From positions 186,644,277-186,708,276 of the forward strand of contig NC_064433.1 in assembly GCF_023343835.1 (NCBI RefSeq): DNA of 64,000 nucleotides, written 5' to 3'. Shown one piece after another: positions 22,389 to 33,100 of the stretch (position 1 is the stretch's first letter; the number at the start of each line of letters is the position of its first letter). Below the pieces are notes generated by a model, which saw only the letters and a program-made list of their open reading frames with translations, ran no database searches and was not told the DNA's origin. The position numbers and the translations under genes were made by a program. This stretch comes from Lagopus muta (lineage: Eukaryota > Chordata > Aves > Galliformes > Phasianidae).

Positions 22389-24282
22389 TACCTGTCTGAT
22401 ACTGACAGGTAGCTTCCAAAAGCCCTCAGATCTTTTGTGTTATGTGTTGGAAAGAGATTCAGGCATGTGAATGTAAATGCCTGCTGGTATTCCAGATGTC
22501 TGGGTGTATCCTCCACAATATCCAGCTGCTTACAGAAAGGCAGAAGTCCAGAGTCATATCTGCAAACTTTGTGAAGGTGTGTAATGTATTTAATAATATC
22601 TGGTTTGGGCAATAATTCCCATATGTCATCTCTTCATTTTCAGTAGCTTTTTAATAAGTTTCTGATCTATGAACTTGTCCGTTCTCCCTTTCAATTACAC
22701 AGTTTTGGCACACAAAATATTGTTATAATAAGGAGGTTCACATGGTTTATGAAAAAAAAGTCTGCTTTTATTAGTTACAAATGTGTTATCTGTTGATTTA
22801 ACTTGTAGTTGTATATATCTGTATACCTGTGAGTAGTAAAATAGGCAAAATTTTGAAAGATTGTAGAGTAGGCATGAAGACTGACTGGTGGAACAAGAAT
22901 TCCTACAAAATAGTGAAAAATGAAACGAGTTCTGATCCCAAATAAATGTCAAGGACAGATGAGATCAACTATCTAATCAGGGATGGGACAGAGGAGTATA
23001 AAACTTCAGAAATGTCTGAAAATAAGTGAGGAACACAGTCTTCTTGAGTTCTGACTTCTCACAATGAACTGATTTATACATTGTCCAACTCAGTCCCAGA
23101 GACTTAGGGACAGAAGGGATCACAGACCTCAGTGCTAACTAACACAGCATCAGTTCCATGTGTTCAAACTACAGAAAATGGTTTTTACCTTTAAACATCC
23201 TTTGACCTTTTCCTAAACTTTTCAGATCTGTTATGCCAATGTAAGACAGAGGAAATAGAAATGCTAAAACTTTAGACTGCCATGGACTGTATGAAGGCAT
23301 AACAACATGCGCTGATATACATTTTTTTCTTTCCCTTTCAAGTATTAGTCAACTGGTGCCATTTCATAGGGTTTATATATCACATTGCATGGGTGTTTCC
23401 AATTTACTGATGAAGATCATATTTTACCAATGTGGTTATCAACATTTTCAGTTGCAAATAACTTCAAACAGGAACATTCCTAATTAAATTGCTAGCTCTC
23501 TTATGGTCTCAGGACTTAAATAAAGCAATAAGGGAAAGAGCAGAAGAGAGATTCAGAAAAGAGCTTAAGTTTTTTAGAGTTTCTGTATATTCCTTCTCTA
23601 CAGAGAAGGCTACAGAGAGAAGAGGGTTTGGGGTTCTCTTAATACAGAATAGTTGTACATTTGTATAAAGCAATAGTATCCATATCCTGTAACAATGTAA
23701 AAGTAATTAACGTGGCAGAATGAGAAGTACATTTCTGTTCCTTTCCACCACTGTTTTTAATCCACCATTTACTTTGAATCTTGCTTGGTTTCTTTGAATC
23801 CCGCTCCTCCAGAGACTTCCCACAACTCAGCACACTTGCTTTTTCTTCCTGCTGCTTTGTTGGGAGTACTAGCCCAGTAGTTATGTCAGCTGCCAATGGT
23901 TTTGTTAAGTTCAAATTGTTTTTCATTATGTGTGAAAAGCAACAACAGGAGAACAGACGTCAGCTGAGACTGTAGGATAACATGTGTCCTTCGTTAATCC
24001 CTTGATTATTCAAGACATCATAGAAAATTGTTGCCCTTGATAGCAGTCACAATATTCAGATACTATAGGTTGCTTCTGTTCCTATGTGTTTGCAGGATTG
24101 CATCTTCTGAGTATAAAATATTTAGAACAGAGATTGGAGCAAGAAACGCTGACACCCCATACTTATCTTCATTCTCGACATTATGAAGGGTATATAGTTA
24201 CACCATGATTGCAATCAAACATTAGGAATGCTGATGAGAGCAGAGATTTTATGATTTACTAAGATCATTGTCTTGGTTTTTT
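22389..24282. other. unassigned DNA left of the ERV remnant
   Basis: About 1.9 kb with no recognised 5' LTR, gag sequence or host exon. The absence of viral landmarks up to the foldback at 24283 shows that the provirus to the right lost its 5' half. Confidence 0.5.
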
Positions 24283-24413
24283 GAGGCTTATCTCAGCCTC
24301 CAACACAGTGCACTCTGACGCCCTCAAGTCATGAAGGGACAGAATCAATCCATATTTCTGCAGTGACAGGGGGCTCTCAAGAATTGACTGTGCTGGAGGC
24401 TGAGATAAGCCTC
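24283..24413. repeat. 27-bp inverted repeat (foldback) at ERV left edge
   Basis: Arms 24283-24309 and 24387-24413 are reverse complements with one mismatch; the inner 19 bases of each (24283-24301 and 24395-24413, GAGGCTTATCTCAGCCTCC and its complement) match perfectly. The loop is 77 bases. The right arm lies in viral pol-like sequence; the left arm looks like an inverted copy of it placed at the boundary with unassigned DNA. Confidence 0.95.
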
Positions 24414-25350
24414 ACTGGTAAGGACTGGCAAAAACATCCTATTGTGACAGGCCCAGGAGCTCCGTGTGTACTTGGTACTGATTTCCTCAGAAGGGGACAT
24501 TTGAAGGATCCCAAGCGGTAGAGAGAGGCCTCTGGAATACCTGCTGTAGACACAGAAGGTGTTAAACAGCTGTCTGTTTTGCCTGGACTATCATCTGCTG
24601 TGGGGCTGCTATGAGTAAAAGAGCAGCAGGTACCGATTGCTACAAAAACGGTGCACAGGTGGCAGTACTGCACCAACAGGGATTCCTTGCTCCCCATTCA
24701 TAAGTTGATTCGTCAACTAGAGAGCCAGGGAGTGATCAGAAAACTCACTCGCCTTTTAACAGCCCCATATGGCCAGTGCGTAAAGCCAGTGGAGAATGGA
24801 GGCTGGCTGTGGCCTGAATGAAGTCACACCCCCACTGAGTGCTGCTGTGCCGGACAAGTTAGAACTCCAGTATGGACTGGAGTCAAAAGCAGCCAAATGG
24901 TATGCCACCACTGACATTCCTAATGCCTTCTTTTCCATTCCTTTGGCCAAAGAACTTAAACCACAGTTTGCTCTCACCTGGAGGGGCGTTCACTATACTT
25001 GGAACCATTTACCTCAGGGATGGAAACACAGCCCAAACCATTTGCCATGGGTTGATCCAAACTGTATTGGAACAGTGCAGTGCTCCTGAGCACTTGCAGT
25101 ACATTGATGACATCATTGTGTGGGGCGATACAGCAGAAGTCGTCTTCACAGAATGAGAGCAAATAATCCAAATTCTTCTGCAAGCTGGTTTTGCTATTAA
25201 GTGAAGCAAAGTGAAAGGACCTGCACACAAGATTCAGTTCCCAGGTATAAAGTGCCAAGATGGGTACCGTTACATTCCACTTGGTGGGTGATGAAGAAAA
25301 ACAGGAATGTTCATTGTGTACCATAAAGAAATTTGATGTTGGGGGAGAGC
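24362..25350 (+). pseudogene. ERVL-like pol remnant: protease end and RT, broken
   Basis: Degenerate endogenous retroviral polymerase region, read rightward. A protease C-terminal part is seen near 24440-24510 (a GTDFLRRG-like motif in frame 3). The reverse transcriptase follows: an N-terminal part near 24690-24800, motif A with its Asp codon at 24913-24915 in frame 1 (TTDIPNAFF), and motif C at 25100-25111 as YIDD in frame 2. At least two frame changes and several in-frame stops therefore separate parts of one domain, and the spacing between the A and C blocks suggests internal deletion. No RNase H, integrase or gag region is recognisable. The family is inferred from resemblance to avian ERVL pol and from the linked LTR. 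It is non-functional. Confidence 0.85.
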
Positions 25351-25420
25351 AGTCAGTAATTCTATGTATATATGTGTATATAGACATGTGATGTGTAATG
25401 CATTTTAATCATTGTTCGTT

Positions 25421-25430
<10 letters not shown>

Positions 25431-25487
<57 letters not shown>

Positions 25488-25490
25488 ATA
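25431..25490. repeat. (TA)n microsatellite
   Basis: About 24 perfect TA units from 25431 to 25479, then GTATGTATATA. It lies within the ERV remnant just left of the LTR. The open frame there is a low-complexity artefact. Confidence 0.95.
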
Positions 25491-25525
25491 AAGCATGATG
25501 TAGTGATGTAGAATAAGCAGTGGAA

Positions 25526-25987
25526 TGTCACGGTTTTGTGGTTTTTGGTTTTCATATTCCACATCATAACATCATGTAGTGCACTGGGAGTTTAACTGTT
25601 AATGATCCAATTCCAGGTAGCTGTCCCTGTACATAACAGAAGTCATGGGATCTGGCCCTTCCAGGTTGGGTAGTCTCTTACTGCCTTGCAGTGGGTACTG
25701 GAGGGTGGTTTTCTAGTTGTTCCAAGCTTTTCAGGTTTGACTCGGTCTCAGGAACTCCCTCACTCTCCTATTTTATTTGATTTATTAGTCTCAGTTTCAA
25801 TTAGATTGTATTATGTTGTGTTATCTTGCATTCCGATATCATAGTAAAATAAGTTTTCCTCCATAAATCGTTGCCGCTGGTTTTTTTCCTTCCTTGAGCC
25901 CAACTCTCATCTCCCTATCCCTTTTCCCTTTCCCTTCCCATTTTGTGGGGCTGGGGGGGGCTCAGGGGCCTACTGCCCCCCATCACA
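25526..25987 (+). mobile_element. ERVL-like 3' LTR (462 bp), plus strand
   Basis: Begins TGTCACGGTTTTGTGGTTTT and ends CCCCCCATCACA, giving TG...CA ends and a short terminal inverted match (TGT/ACA). Inner landmarks are CACATCATAACATCATGTAG, CACTGGGAGTTTAACTG near 25580, an AT-rich R/U5-like part around 25780-25880 with a degenerate polyadenylation signal (AAAATAAG), ATAAATCGTTGCCGCTGG near 25863, and a C/T-then-G-rich end. It is a different LTR subfamily from those at 4438, 20949 and 56330. Near-complete length suggests moderate age. Confidence 0.85.
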
Positions 25988-26519
25988 GGCATGGATTGAT
26001 CTAGTTAACTCCGAGACAATCATAAGTACATATGTACATGTAGAGGAATATGTATAATGGAAGGAGACTGTGGAAAAGGACTTTAAACAGCCAGTTTCTT
26101 TTAGAGAATATCTGCTGAATTCACACTGAATAATAAGGATACCTACCGTTATTACTGAAATTCATCAGTTATACAGTGACCCAATTTAGGTTTCAATTCT
26201 TGCATCAATAACATGCAAGATAAAATGTCACATCAGAACTTAGTGATAATTTTAATATTTCTGTAAGATTTTCCTTAGTTCTCTTTACCAGACGTGAAAA
26301 TCAGATTATTGGCATTGTTCAAGTGGAGTAGTCTATCACCTTGTTTTCTAAGCCAGTCAGTCACTGACATCCCCATTTTAATTTTTCCCATAACCATCAA
26401 TAATTTACCACATTTTTCACCACAACTGATTTTAATAATGGTAGACCCAGTATTTCCATCTTTACACATGTAAGACTCACCCAAATTCCTCAAGTAATGT
26501 CTGATATACAGAGTTCTAT
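25988..26519. other. unassigned AT-rich DNA
   Basis: No recognised repeat or exon between the LTR and an A-rich tract. Confidence 0.5.
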
Positions 26520-26571
26520 GGAAAAAAAAAAAGAAACAAACAAAAAACAAACAAACAAAAAAACACAAACA
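26520..26571 (+). repeat. A-rich (CAAA)n-like low-complexity tract
   Basis: A run of A followed by mixed CAAA and CAAAAAA units ending near ACACAAAC. Simple-sequence DNA without other meaning. Confidence 0.85.
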
Positions 26572-26659
26572 TTCCTGTGAGGAACAGCTATTTCAAAGTG
26601 AAACAACAAAATAATTTTGAGCAACTAGTATATGCGTTTTCTATGTAGTGTCTATTCCT

Positions 26660-27118
26660 TCACACCAACTCAGGCAGACCTCAAGCTGAACATCAGCAAG
26701 AAATTTGCCCTTGTGGCAAGAGAAGCAATCAGCCTCTTGGGCTGCCTTAGGCAAAGTATTACCAGTAAACCTAGGGATGTAGTCCTTCCCCTCTGCTCAG
26801 CCCTGGTGAGACACATCTGGTATGCTGCAACCAGCATTGAGCTGCTAATACAAGAGAGATATGGATGTAATGGAGGGAGTCCTGCAAAGGGCTATGAAGA
26901 TTGATAAGGGCTTGTCCCATCTGCTATACTAAGATAGGCCAAGAGAAGTGGGAATGTTTGGCGGAATCATCGACCCTGGAGGTGTTCAAGGAACGTTTAG
27001 AGGTTGTGTTGATGGACATGCTTTAGTGAGGACTTTTTGTGATCAGTAGACAATTGGACTAGATGATCTTGTATGTCTTTTAACAAACCTTGGTGATTCT
27101 ATGACTCTATGATTCTAA
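26660..27118 (+). mobile_element. CR1 3' fragment with internal deletion, plus strand
   Basis: Matches the ORF2 C-terminus (GACCTCAAGCTGAACATCAG, CTGCTCAGCCCTGGTGAGAC) and then the 3' UTR and tail (TTGGACTAGATGATCTTG, CCTTGGTGATTCTATGACTC). Between AGAAGTGGGAATGTTTGGCG and GAATCATCGACCCTGGAGG the consensus jumps: the stretch that encodes the conserved RKNFF/RVV-HWN region in the 14.5 kb copy is missing here, so an internal deletion removed it. A 90-codon frame at 26632-26904 is CR1-derived. Confidence 0.9.
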
Positions 27119-27868
27119 GGACTTTATGTCCCTATCCTCGCTCTCAGGATGGGAAAAGGTGCTGTTATCTGATGGATTTGGGTAGGAGTGGTGTGACAGC
27201 TCCACTAGGCATTGTTGCTGCCTACTCTCAAGCTTAACTTGTCTGTCATCTCTTGTAATTCAGACAACAGTAATTTTCTGCAACAAAATGAACTTTTTTA
27301 GATAATTCAGGATCTGCCTCACTGAAAGCAGCAGGAAGCAAACACTTTTTCTCCAGGTAGTGTAGAAATCAGCTTGCAGACATTGAATATATCTGCTGTG
27401 TGTGTACTCCATCTGTAACTTTATCAGAGCACCTACGCAACAGACCCAAGGCACAGGAGCAGGAAACAATGTTTTTGTTGCTAATGGAAACATTCTTTTT
27501 TTTCTCCACTGAAGTGCTGCAGTCCAGTGCTTCAGTCTACAACAGTATTCATCTCAGGTCTAAATAACACCCAATCAAATTCATGATAATAGAAAAAAAC
27601 CCCACTCCTTTGGTATAGCCGACATCTATCCAGTGCACACTCTCTTCTACTCCAAACTGGTCTTCTACGTAGTAACAAGGGAACACAGCTTGGCTCTATC
27701 TACCAGCACCATCTGCTGTTACCTTGGAGAAGGTATGTTATAGCAGATGATAGAAATTCTGAGTTGTAGATCTGTCATGACACTAACAAAACCTCTGTTA
27801 TGCAGTCATATCTATAGACACAGCTCTTTATGTGCAATCCTAAAGATCTTTTCTGAAAAATCACATTC
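27119..27868. other. unassigned DNA
   Basis: About 750 bases between a plus-strand and a minus-strand CR1. Nothing coding is recognised; it includes the region of a 77-codon minus frame (27260-27493) with no family features. Confidence 0.5.
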
Positions 27869-28118
27869 ATGAAATCACAGAATATTTTGAGTTGAAAGGG
27901 ACCTTTAAAGGCCATCTAATCTAACTCCCCTGCAGTGGACAGGAAGACCTACAGCTCTATCAGGTACTCAGAACCCTGTCCACCATGACGTTGGAAGTCT
28001 CCAGGGATGTCTTCACCACCTCTCTGGGCAACCTGTTTCAACTCCTCTCTATTTTATTGCAAAAAAACTTTAAATCTCCCCTCTTTATTTTGAAATCATT
28101 TCTCACTGTCCTATCACA
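27869..28118 (-). mobile_element. CR1 3' fragment, minus strand
   Basis: Opens with GAAATCACAGAATATTTTGA, GTTGAAAGGGACCTTTAAAG and CTAACTCCCCTGCAGTGGAC. The 'TTTGAGTTGGAAGGGACCTTTAAAGG' form is a third tail type, shared with 37064, 61673 and 63341. Body landmarks are GTCTCCAGGGATGTCTTCAC and CACCTCTCTGGGCAACCTG. Truncated near CTGTCCTATCACATTCC. Confidence 0.9.
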
Positions 28119-28294
28119 TTCCTGGTTTCTTTACTGAAACTTCTGTTCACATATGCAGCTTTCACTGACTGCCTATTTCCATAGCTTCTGTTTGGTCTGA
28201 GACACTCTATTTTGCCTCTTGACCTCTTGACTAAGATCAAGTGCAGTATCTGTTCTTACTTCAGATTAATATCTGATACGTCCTCAGTTGAGAG

Positions 28295-28478
28295 GAAAAT
28301 TTCTATTGGTAAGGTGCTGGAATGGGCTGCCCAGGGAGGTGATTGAGTCATCATCCTTGGAGTTATCCAAGAAACATTCAGATGTTGTACTAAGGGAAAT
28401 TGAGAAATAATGGTGACAAGTAGACAGTGTGGACTGGATGATCTTGGAGGTCTTTTCCAACCTTGGTGATCCTAAGAT
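28295..28478 (+). mobile_element. CR1 3' fragment, plus strand
   Basis: Landmarks: GTGCTGGAATGGGCTGCCCA, GGAGGTGATTGAGTCATCAT, TGGACTGGATGATCTTGGAG and TTTTCCAACCTTGGTGATCC. The ORF2 terminal codons are shifted by indels. It lies about 175 bases from the opposite-strand copy at 27869, so the two can pair as an imperfect inverted repeat. Confidence 0.9.
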
Positions 28479-28788
28479 CAATTTAGCTATTACAATGAAA
28501 TGTCATGGTAATTCTGTAAGGTATAAGATTTGGAGAACCCATTTCTCTCCCTCGCTTCTGTTTTTGCTGTTGATTTTTGTGACTTCTTCATCAAATTTTC
28601 ATGGAGAAACTGTTTCCCATTTAGGCTGCTAGAATTTCAGAATGTAAAGCAGGAACTGAACTGGCAGTGAATGAAGAAAAAATCATTCTTTATTGTTCAT
28701 AAATAGTAAACAATAGTAAAAAAATACTAAAACATAGTGTTTAAGTATTTTAAAACTTTTTATAAAAGTTAATAATAAAACAAAACCC

Positions 28789-28810
28789 AAAAAAAAAAAA
28801 AAAAAAAAAA
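28789..28810 (+). repeat. 22-base poly(A) tract
   Basis: Uninterrupted run of A after an A-rich lead-in (AATAATAAAACAAAACCC). It could be the tail of an old retroposed sequence, but no source is recognised. Confidence 0.88.
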
Positions 28811-29468
28811 GTTTCTTGCTTGTCTTAACATTAATTGCAGGCTTGGTCAGAATTCAATGAAAATTATTCATATCACAATTTTTTAACTGAGATTAACTGA
28901 TCTTTCACTACTGTTAACTAACAAGACTTTGAAGGAATGTTACAACATGAATTAGAAAAGGGAGCTCTTAATGTTTGCTGAGAAACGAGTATATGTTTGT
29001 AATCACTTTTTTACCCTCTGACAGTGATACAAGAATGTTTTCTTAGGAACAAATCCCTGCCATTTTCAATTAGCAAGCTAAGAATTTAAACGCTTATTGT
29101 TAATTATTGTAAGGAAATGGGGGGAGATATCTCCGCTAAAGATAGAAAATAGAAACAGTATCCATATTAAAGCACTAAACAGGGCATGATGCTCTGAGCA
29201 TGTTGTAATAGCAGGATACGTTTGATGGTTTTGCTTTGGGCCAACTAAGAGCTTCCCAGGGAAAGTCCAGGCATGGTTGAGGGAGAGTAGATTGACCAGG
29301 TAGCACTTCCAGAAGATATTTCCTATGAAGCAATCTCGTTCAGGAGATGCAAGACAAATGGTGTGCCATGCAGTTGGGTAGGTTTCAGGGCTAGGGAACA
29401 GCCTCTGCTCTGCTTTATTTACTTGTCTAGGAATACATTTAGGAATCTGAGAAATCAATGAATCAATT

Positions 29469-29489
29469 AAAAAAAAAAAAAAAAAAAAA
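29469..29489 (+). repeat. 21-base poly(A) tract
   Basis: Run of A following AATCAATT. No polyadenylation signal or retroposed body recognised. Confidence 0.88.
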
Positions 29490-29921
29490 GAGCAGGGGAA
29501 AAATGATATCTTTATAATAACTGGCACTCTAGGTTTTGACTTTATTTTCTTTTTTCAATTCCATCTTAGATCTGACCAGTCTTGTGACGCGTCATTGCAT
29601 TACATTTCTTTATTTTAAATACTCCTCACTCCATTGCTGCATGCAAAACAACCTGCTAAAGTCCTGTGCTGAATTTTGTTTATGAATTTTGTTTAATTGT
29701 TCCCTTTACTGCCATGTGGTTGCATCCCACGAGTGAAGTTAGACAAGTGCTGAAGCATTTACGGAAAACTTAATTGACTACATAGGAATATGGGGAAATC
29801 AACTTCATCGAGAGCCCTTCCAAAACATGTAAAACATGTAGAATAATAAAACTGGAAACCTCCAGATAATTTTTTTTCTAGTTTCCCTGGAAAGGCTTAC
29901 AACAGAAGAAGAGGTTTAAAC

Positions 29922-29959
29922 AAAATTGCTATGTTTAAATAAAATTGCTATGTTTAAAT
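29922..29959 (+). repeat. 19-bp perfect tandem duplication
   Basis: The unit AAAATTGCTATGTTTAAAT occurs twice back to back at 29922-29940 and 29941-29959, without mismatch. It is likely a recent replication-slippage duplication. Confidence 0.95.
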
Positions 29960-30098
29960 TTACATTCCTTTAAAAGCAGAATTATCTTCAGGTCATATGA
30001 AAAGTATTTCTATGAGGTCCTGCACAGATTGTTTTTTCTACACTCCTCCCACTCCCTCCAAAAAAATAAGAAAAAAATCCAAACCTTACAACTGAGGC

Positions 30099-30113
30099 AA
30101 AAAAAAAAAAAAA
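30099..30113 (+). repeat. 15-base poly(A) tract
   Basis: Short homopolymer between ACTGAGGC and GGGCAAATG. It creates the poly-lysine or poly-phenylalanine stretches in overlapping open frames. Confidence 0.85.
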
Positions 30114-32825
30114 GGGCAAATGATAAATCACAAAGAGAAACTGTGAAAGAGAAGAACCTTGATCTCTTGGAAAGCCAGGAAGCAAGGAGGAAGTGCATCT
30201 TTCAAAACCAGTAAAAGAACATCTAGGAAGATACGATGTTATCCATAGATGTTGGACGTACCTCACATGCCAAATATCATGAAATAGAGCTGAGATCATG
30301 GCAGGCATTAGACTCATTTTCATCTCCCACATGACGCTGTCATCAAAGGTTGGATGAGATCTTGAGCTATCTGAACATGTTAATTTGGAGCATATGCTAC
30401 TGGAGCTATAAGTCTGAAGCAGCTCTGACCACTATAAGAATAGTGATAGATATCAGAGAGCTTTTGAAATACTAGAAAGGTCTTAAAGAATCACAGTAGT
30501 GAACACTGAATTTTAGGATGGATGTTGCAGAAGGCAATTGAGGAGACCACTCCAGTTAGTTTAATATTGAAAAATAGGGAGAGAACTTCCTTAATCACAG
30601 TCTGTGAAAGTTTGGAATTCTAAATTACTGGCATTTCAAAAGCTAATTGAAAGAGACTTGTTATTGTCTACTGATTGTATTCATTTTACCACATTTACTT
30701 GATTGATTGATTTTTGTCTCAGTGCACAACATATTATCAAGAATGAAAAAGACATTTTGCCTTGCTCTGAAGTAACAGAATGAGCATGACCAGTTACTTT
30801 GAGATAGGTTACAGCTTGGGGCAAAGCCTTGATCCAGGGTTAAAACTTCCTTCAGGTTTGCCATTGAATTTCTATCTGAATGAGCCTGGCATGTTGTTTT
30901 TTTCTACTATTTCTTTTACAGCACAAGATCCAGCCTATTTCTGAAGTTCCGTGTATTAGTTTGATATAAATCTTTTGCACTGCTGAAGGATCACTGATGA
31001 TCCTGACTTTCTTGCTGTCTTACTCCGATCACAGGCTCCAAGATTTACAGAAAGCAGAGGTATTATTTAATGTGGATATTCTGTTACACTGCTTCCAGTG
31101 ACCATGATGACCTGAATTTGCTGATCCATAAATCATTTCCTGGCCTGTTTCTTCTTCTGAAGTACATATGACAACAAGTAGTTGTCTTATAACAAAAAAT
31201 AATACTTCAGTAGCAAAAATAGAAGGTAAACAATTTCAAGTTAGGATGCAGATTAATTTATTTGAATGAGAATATTTAACTTAGTAGAACAGCCTTGATT
31301 TTGGGCAAGACAAAAAGCACTTTTTTGTTTATTCTTTCACATTCTTATATAAGCGGTCAACTTCAAGGCACAAGCAAAATTCACATTTTATAAGTCCTAG
31401 GTAGACAAAGATAGCTAAAGAGCTTCACTCTTTACCACATAGGGATTACTACGTCCTGGACAACCTACCTGGCAGCTACTTCTGTAGAACACAAGCACAT
31501 TGCAGCAGCAGCTGTTTTCCCAAACCCAACGTAACCCCAATTTCTTAGATTTGGTATTTCTACATTAGAATTTTACTGTTATCCCACATATATTCTCTTG
31601 TATGGAGATAAATTTTGGTGATTATTTTATAACAGAATTTCTGAATAATTACTGTTTTGTACTAAGTTAATGGTCAAGCCAAATATTAAGCACCATCTAT
31701 TACTACCTCAGACTATTACTCCCTTATGAACATTAGGGACATGGAAGTAGGTCTCTACTGTTTAATTAGGCCTCTTTATTATCTTACCACCATATGATGC
31801 AGTAGACATGGTATAAAACAAAGCAATGATAACTCCCCCAGTCTACTGTCTTTTAACTGACTAATCTTTACATGTATAAGAAAATATTAACTGAAACAGT
31901 GCTGATTTTACCATCCCTTGCTACATTTTTGCCTTCTCAAAAAGAACCTTCTTTTAAACAGAGTCATTCCTTATCTACCTCATTATTTCACAACTCCTTG
32001 TGAAGAACATCTTGACCAGATAAAGAAAATGTGAGGCAATTAAATGTAAGTATGCATACTGATGGGACACCTAACCCACCAGTGCAATTAAAATCAGACA
32101 TTTCACTTATTTTTAACTTCCCAAGGTACCCAGAAGAATGTGCTTAAAACTTTCTGCCACCAGTGGTGAGTAGGCTGAAACTTTGTTCTTTATGTAAGCT
32201 CTAAAGCTCCTCCAACCATTTCCATTTCTCCTCCAGGCTTCTGACTTTTTCCCATCCACAGGGTTAATACCCAAATCAGATGTTTAAATAGTAGATCCTT
32301 TATTTTTCTTCTTTTTTTTTTTTCCCCCACACTTACAGCATTCTCTGAAGTGACCACTTCTTCTCTTATCTCACAAGACTCCTCAAGACACAAGGTAGCT
32401 GTTTCTTAAGAGTGTAACAAAGCCAGGGAAAATAGGTGTATAGCATCTGCTTAGCTGTGGCAAAGACACCCCTAACTACCCAAACTGATGCCAAAGTGAC
32501 ACCAGACACAAGCAACCAAAAGTGAGCTTTGAGGTTAATATTTCTTTAAGGTCAACAGAAAGGTGGGAATTGTTTGTCTCTAGGCACCTGAAAGAGAAGT
32601 TAATAAAATGTCTTAGTTATCCATCAATGAGACAAACCAACCAATTTTCAGTGTCCTAATCTTTGGGGAGAAAAAAACAAAATTACAGACAGGAGCTTAA
32701 CTGTCTGAGCAGGATTGCTTTCCTCGTCAAGAATAATCCTAGATTCAGCATCTGGGTTCTAACAGTGGCTTGTAACCATGGACACATTTAAGATTAATCA
32801 TTATAGATAGTGTTATATTTATCTG

Positions 32826-33100
32826 AGGATCCAGGGAACCAAAGGCCTGTCAGCCTGACCTCAGTATTGGGGAAGGGGACGGAGCAGCTCATCAAAAGCG
32901 TGATCAAATAGCCTGTGTGGGACAACCGGGGAATGAGGCTCAGTCAGCATGGGTTCTTCTTGACTAACCTGATCTCTTTCTATCACCAGATGACCCATCT
33001 AGTGGGTGAGGAAAAGGCTTTTGATGTATTCTACTTAGACTTCAGTAAATCCCTTGACTCTGTCTTTCAGTTTTCTCTAGAAGAAGCTAGCTGCTCATTA
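32826..33100 (+). mobile_element. internal CR1 ORF2 fragment (RT), plus strand
   Basis: Unlike most copies here, this fragment comes from the middle of ORF2 and has no 3' tail. It begins at ATCCAGGGAACCAAAGGCC (the NYRPVSLTS region) and runs through TCAGTCAGCATGGGTTCTTC to motif A, readable as YLDFSK in the 32915-33166 frame, then fades near 33100. A TAG in the first part and indels break the frame. Loss of the 3' end means a deletion or a break followed insertion. It aligns to residues about 72-160 of the 14.5 kb ORF2 reading. Confidence 0.88.

Larger units (their letters stand above)
24283..25987 (+). mobile_element. 5'-truncated ERVL-like provirus with 3' LTR
   Basis: Composite of the foldback, the pol remnant, a TA microsatellite and a single LTR at the right end. 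The 5' LTR, leader, gag and most of the 3' part of pol are gone. Since the LTR lies downstream of pol in the same orientation, it is the 3' LTR. A short stretch (25485-25525) between the TA repeat and the LTR would be the place of the polypurine tract, but only a weak GTGGAA remains. No target duplication can be tested because the 5' border is lost. Confidence 0.82.
28479..32825. other. unassigned DNA with several A tracts
   Basis: More than 4.3 kb with no recognised LINE, LTR or exon apart from the simple tracts listed separately (28789, 29469, 29922 and 30099). A T tract lies near 32309-32322. Minus-strand frames of 149 codons (29078-29527) and 114 codons (29988-30332) run through poly(F) encoded by A tracts, and look like chance. 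Confidence 0.5.

Noticed and set aside
24377-24697. 106-codon minus-strand frame, and 137 codons at 24974-25387
   Set aside because: Antisense readings of the ERV pol remnant.
25362-25562. 66-codon minus-strand frame rich in Tyr-Ile
   Set aside because: Translation of the TA microsatellite and the start of the ERV LTR.
29078-29527. 149-codon minus-strand frame
   Set aside because: Includes poly-Phe from the A tract at 29469-29489 and shows no family motif or splice context; treated as chance.
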